DNA of 32,157 bases from Patescibacteria group bacterium (GTDB lineage Bacteria; Patescibacteriota; Patescibacteriia; SCPX01): positions 1 to 32,157 of the forward strand of contig SCPX01000018.1 in NCBI GenBank assembly GCA_004298615.1, given 5' to 3'. Of the stretch, positions 30,554 through 32,157 are shown piece by piece. The position numbers and the translations under genes are program-made. The notes beneath the pieces were generated by a model. That model was not told where the DNA came from. It ran no database searches and was given only the letters and a program-made list of their open reading frames with translations. Positions within the stretch are counted from its first letter, which is position 1, and every line of letters starts with the position of its first letter.

Positions 30554-32157
30554 CTATTTCTTGCTGTTTTCATGATTAAACACAAACATCCGCCACCGAA
30601 AAAACAGCTTGGTAATTTCCACAGCGATTATCGCGGCGGCGCTGATTCCGGCAATAATCGTCCAATCGGCGGCATTGAGTACCACCGTTCCGAAAAATCT
30701 TTGCAAAAACGGAACATAAATCGGCAAAATCAGCAGGAAAAATCCGATGATTATGGACAGGACAAGATAAGGATTACGAAAAATCTGCGAAGATAAAATC
30801 GTATGCCGTAACGAACGAACGCTCAGAACGAGAAACAAAGTGATAATGCCGACCAGCGCGAAAATCATTGTCTGGGCTTTGGGTATGTCATTTGTCTTGT
30901 CAAAAATGTAATTAAATAAAATCAATCCGGCCAGCGCAATAATCAAGCTGATAAAACCTATTAAAAATTTTCTTTTGCGGTCAAGAATCGGCTGGCTGGT
31001 TTCGCGCGGTTTTTCTTTCATCAATTCATCGGCCTCGGCGTATTCGGCCGTGAGCGCAATAGCCGGCAGGCTGTCCGTCACCAAATTAATCCAAAGAATT
31101 TGTGCGGCGGTCATAGGCAAGGGCAGTCCGTAAAGCAATGCCGCGGCGATAATACCCGCCTGCGCAAAACAATCGGAAAGAAGATATAAAGTGATTTTTC
31201 TGATATTGTCAAAAACCACTCTTCCCTGCTCCACGGCCCGGACAATGGTGGAAAAATTATTGTCCAAAAGCACCAGATCCGCGCTGTCTTTGGCCGCGTC
31301 CGTGCCCGAGCCCAGAGCCACGCCGATATCCGCTTTCATCAGAGCCGGCGCGTCATTGACGCCGTCGCCGGTCATCGCCACCACTTCTCCATTGGCTTTC
31401 AGAGCATTGACGATGCGCAATTTATCCATTGGCAGAGTGCGGGCGAAAACTGCGGCCGAATTGACGCGCTTGCGCAATTCATCATCGGACATTTCCGGCA
31501 ATTCGCTTCCTTGGATGATTTCTTTATCAGAAACATTCAATCCCACTTCGCCCGCTATGGCTTTGGCGGTCAGACGATGATCGCCCGTGATCATTATTAC
31601 CCTGATGCCGGCCGCTTGGCACAATTGCATCGCGTCTTTGACTTGGCTGCGCACCGGATCGCGGAAAGCCAAAAATCCGATAAATGTCAAATTATGCATC
31701 AAGCCGGTTTCTCGGCCTTCAAATTGATTCTCGCTGGAAGAAAGATCTTTAACCGCCACAGCCGTCATACGCAATCCGCTCGCAATCAGCGTCTCAAAAT
31801 CTTTTTCAAACTTTTTTCTTTCCGCGCCGCTTAGCGCAGAATCTTTCATATCACGCCGAACCGATGAACATAATGAAAGAATTATTTCCGGCGCGCCCAT
31901 GCAGAAAAGGGTATTCTCTTTGCCGCTTGTCCGGCTGATGATCGCGGTATATTTGGAGCGGGAATTAAAAGGAAGAATATCCACCCGGGGAAATTCTTTT
32001 TCAATATTATCCTTGTTTATTCCCAAAGCTTCTCCGGCCAAAACAGTCGCTTTTTCCGTGGGATTGCCGAAAGCTTTCCATATTTTGCGTCCGCCTTCGC
32101 TTATTTCTTCAATTGTAGCATCTGATAAAAGCACTGAGGCGCGTAAAATTTCAAAAA
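30554..32157 (-). CDS. type II cation-transporting P-type ATPase, C-terminal part
   Basis: The frame is open to the window edge, so the N-terminal half (including the DKTGT phosphorylation site) lies outside. The visible part of about 534 residues holds the nucleotide-binding domain (GNPTEKATVLAGEALG, LPFNSRSKYTA, CMGAPEIIL) and the P-domain loops MITGDHRLTAKAIAGEVGL and TGDGVNDAPALMKADIGVALG. Six C-terminal membrane spans follow. The span-6 motif WINLVTDSLPAIAL is typical of Ca2+-type (SERCA/PMR1-like) pumps. Span 5 (LLSDCFAQAGIIAA) lacks the acidic residue that helps bind calcium in SERCA, so the ion is uncertain. No gene for a metal-responsive regulator is nearby. Confidence 0.88.
   Translation of the reverse strand, partial: FEILRASVLLSDATIEEISEGGRKIWKAFGNPTEKATVLAGEALGINKDNIEKEFPRVDILPFNSRSKYTAIISRTSGKENTLFCMGAPEIILSLCSSVRRDMKDSALSGAERKKFEKDFETLIASGLRMTAVAVKDLSSSENQFEGRETGLMHNLTFIGFLAFRDPVRSQVKDAMQLCQAAGIRVIMITGDHRLTAKAIAGEVGLNVSDKEIIQGSELPEMSDDELRKRVNSAAVFARTLPMDKLRIVNALKANGEVVAMTGDGVNDAPALMKADIGVALGSGTDAAKDSADLVLLDNNFSTIVRAVEQGRVVFDNIRKITLYLLSDCFAQAGIIAAALLYGLPLPMTAAQILWINLVTDSLPAIALTAEYAEADELMKEKPRETSQPILDRKRKFLIGFISLIIALAGLILFNYIFDKTNDIPKAQTMIFALVGIITLFLVLSVRSLRHTILSSQIFRNPYLVLSIIIGFFLLILPIYVPFLQRFFGTVVLNAADWTIIAGISAAAIIAVEITKLFFRWRMFVFNHENSKK

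Noticed and set aside
1-32157. CRISPR array, insertion sequence or prophage
   Set aside because: No regularly spaced repeats, transposase, integrase or phage structural gene was found on either strand.
1-32157. UGA recoded as glycine (Gracilibacteria/Absconditabacteria code)
   Set aside because: Several well-defined genes end in TGA at the expected length, including the ATGA overlaps of vapBC and the Dpm1/DUF2304 pair.

Overview
The window looks like a piece of a Patescibacteria (CPR) genome, most likely Parcubacteria-like. It is AT-rich, with closely packed genes and short spacers (none over about 220 bases). It has an archaeal-type aspartyl-tRNA synthetase, stand-alone REC proteins, and a membrane-anchored copper nitrite reductase of a kind reported in some CPR genomes. 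TGA is used as a stop (for example at 3757-3759, 16030-16032 and 17196-17198), so the UGA-Gly code of Gracilibacteria/Absconditabacteria does not apply. The lineage is inferred from gene content; no 16S rRNA or ribosomal protein is present.

Bases 1-8582 (+ strand) form a surface-polysaccharide operon. It starts inside an ABC-2 permease (Wzm-like) and continues with its ATPase carrying a C-terminal Wzt-like domain, three GT2 glycosyltransferases, a GT10 and a GT11 fucosyltransferase, a methyltransferase-like protein and a GT4 glycosyltransferase. It converges at 8.59 kb on a second glycan block read on the - strand (8599-16695). Read from its promoter, that block holds a Dpm1-like GT2, a DUF2304-like membrane protein, a GT2, a GT4, an NDP-sugar epimerase and a large GT-C-like membrane protein. 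Two methyltransferases follow behind their own probable promoter. Together these genes would build, fucosylate, methylate and export a cell-surface glycan.

Bases 16780-17444 hold a VapBC-type toxin-antitoxin pair with a good promoter and a direct-repeat operator candidate. Bases 17517-19257 hold a UXS-like UDP-sugar epimerase/decarboxylase and a polyprenol-phosphate-type GT2. Bases 19415-21952 hold an HtrA-like protein that appears to have lost catalytic residues, a polytopic membrane protein and a small membrane-anchored protein. UppS (22075-22773), which makes the lipid carrier for such glycans, follows, then a tRNA-Pro(CGG) with a terminator, two REC-only response regulators and a large hybrid-free sensor kinase.

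At 26.1-26.4 kb a strong promoter reads into an unusual mosaic: an intact tRNA-Leu(CAA) lies between what look like the 5' and 3' parts of another tRNA-Leu, interspersed with GC-rich hairpins. The nitrite reductase gene nirK follows directly on the same strand. The right end (- strand) carries scpA, a YbaK-like deacylase, aspS and a type II P-type ATPase cut by the window edge. No rRNA, CRISPR array, insertion sequence or prophage gene was seen.
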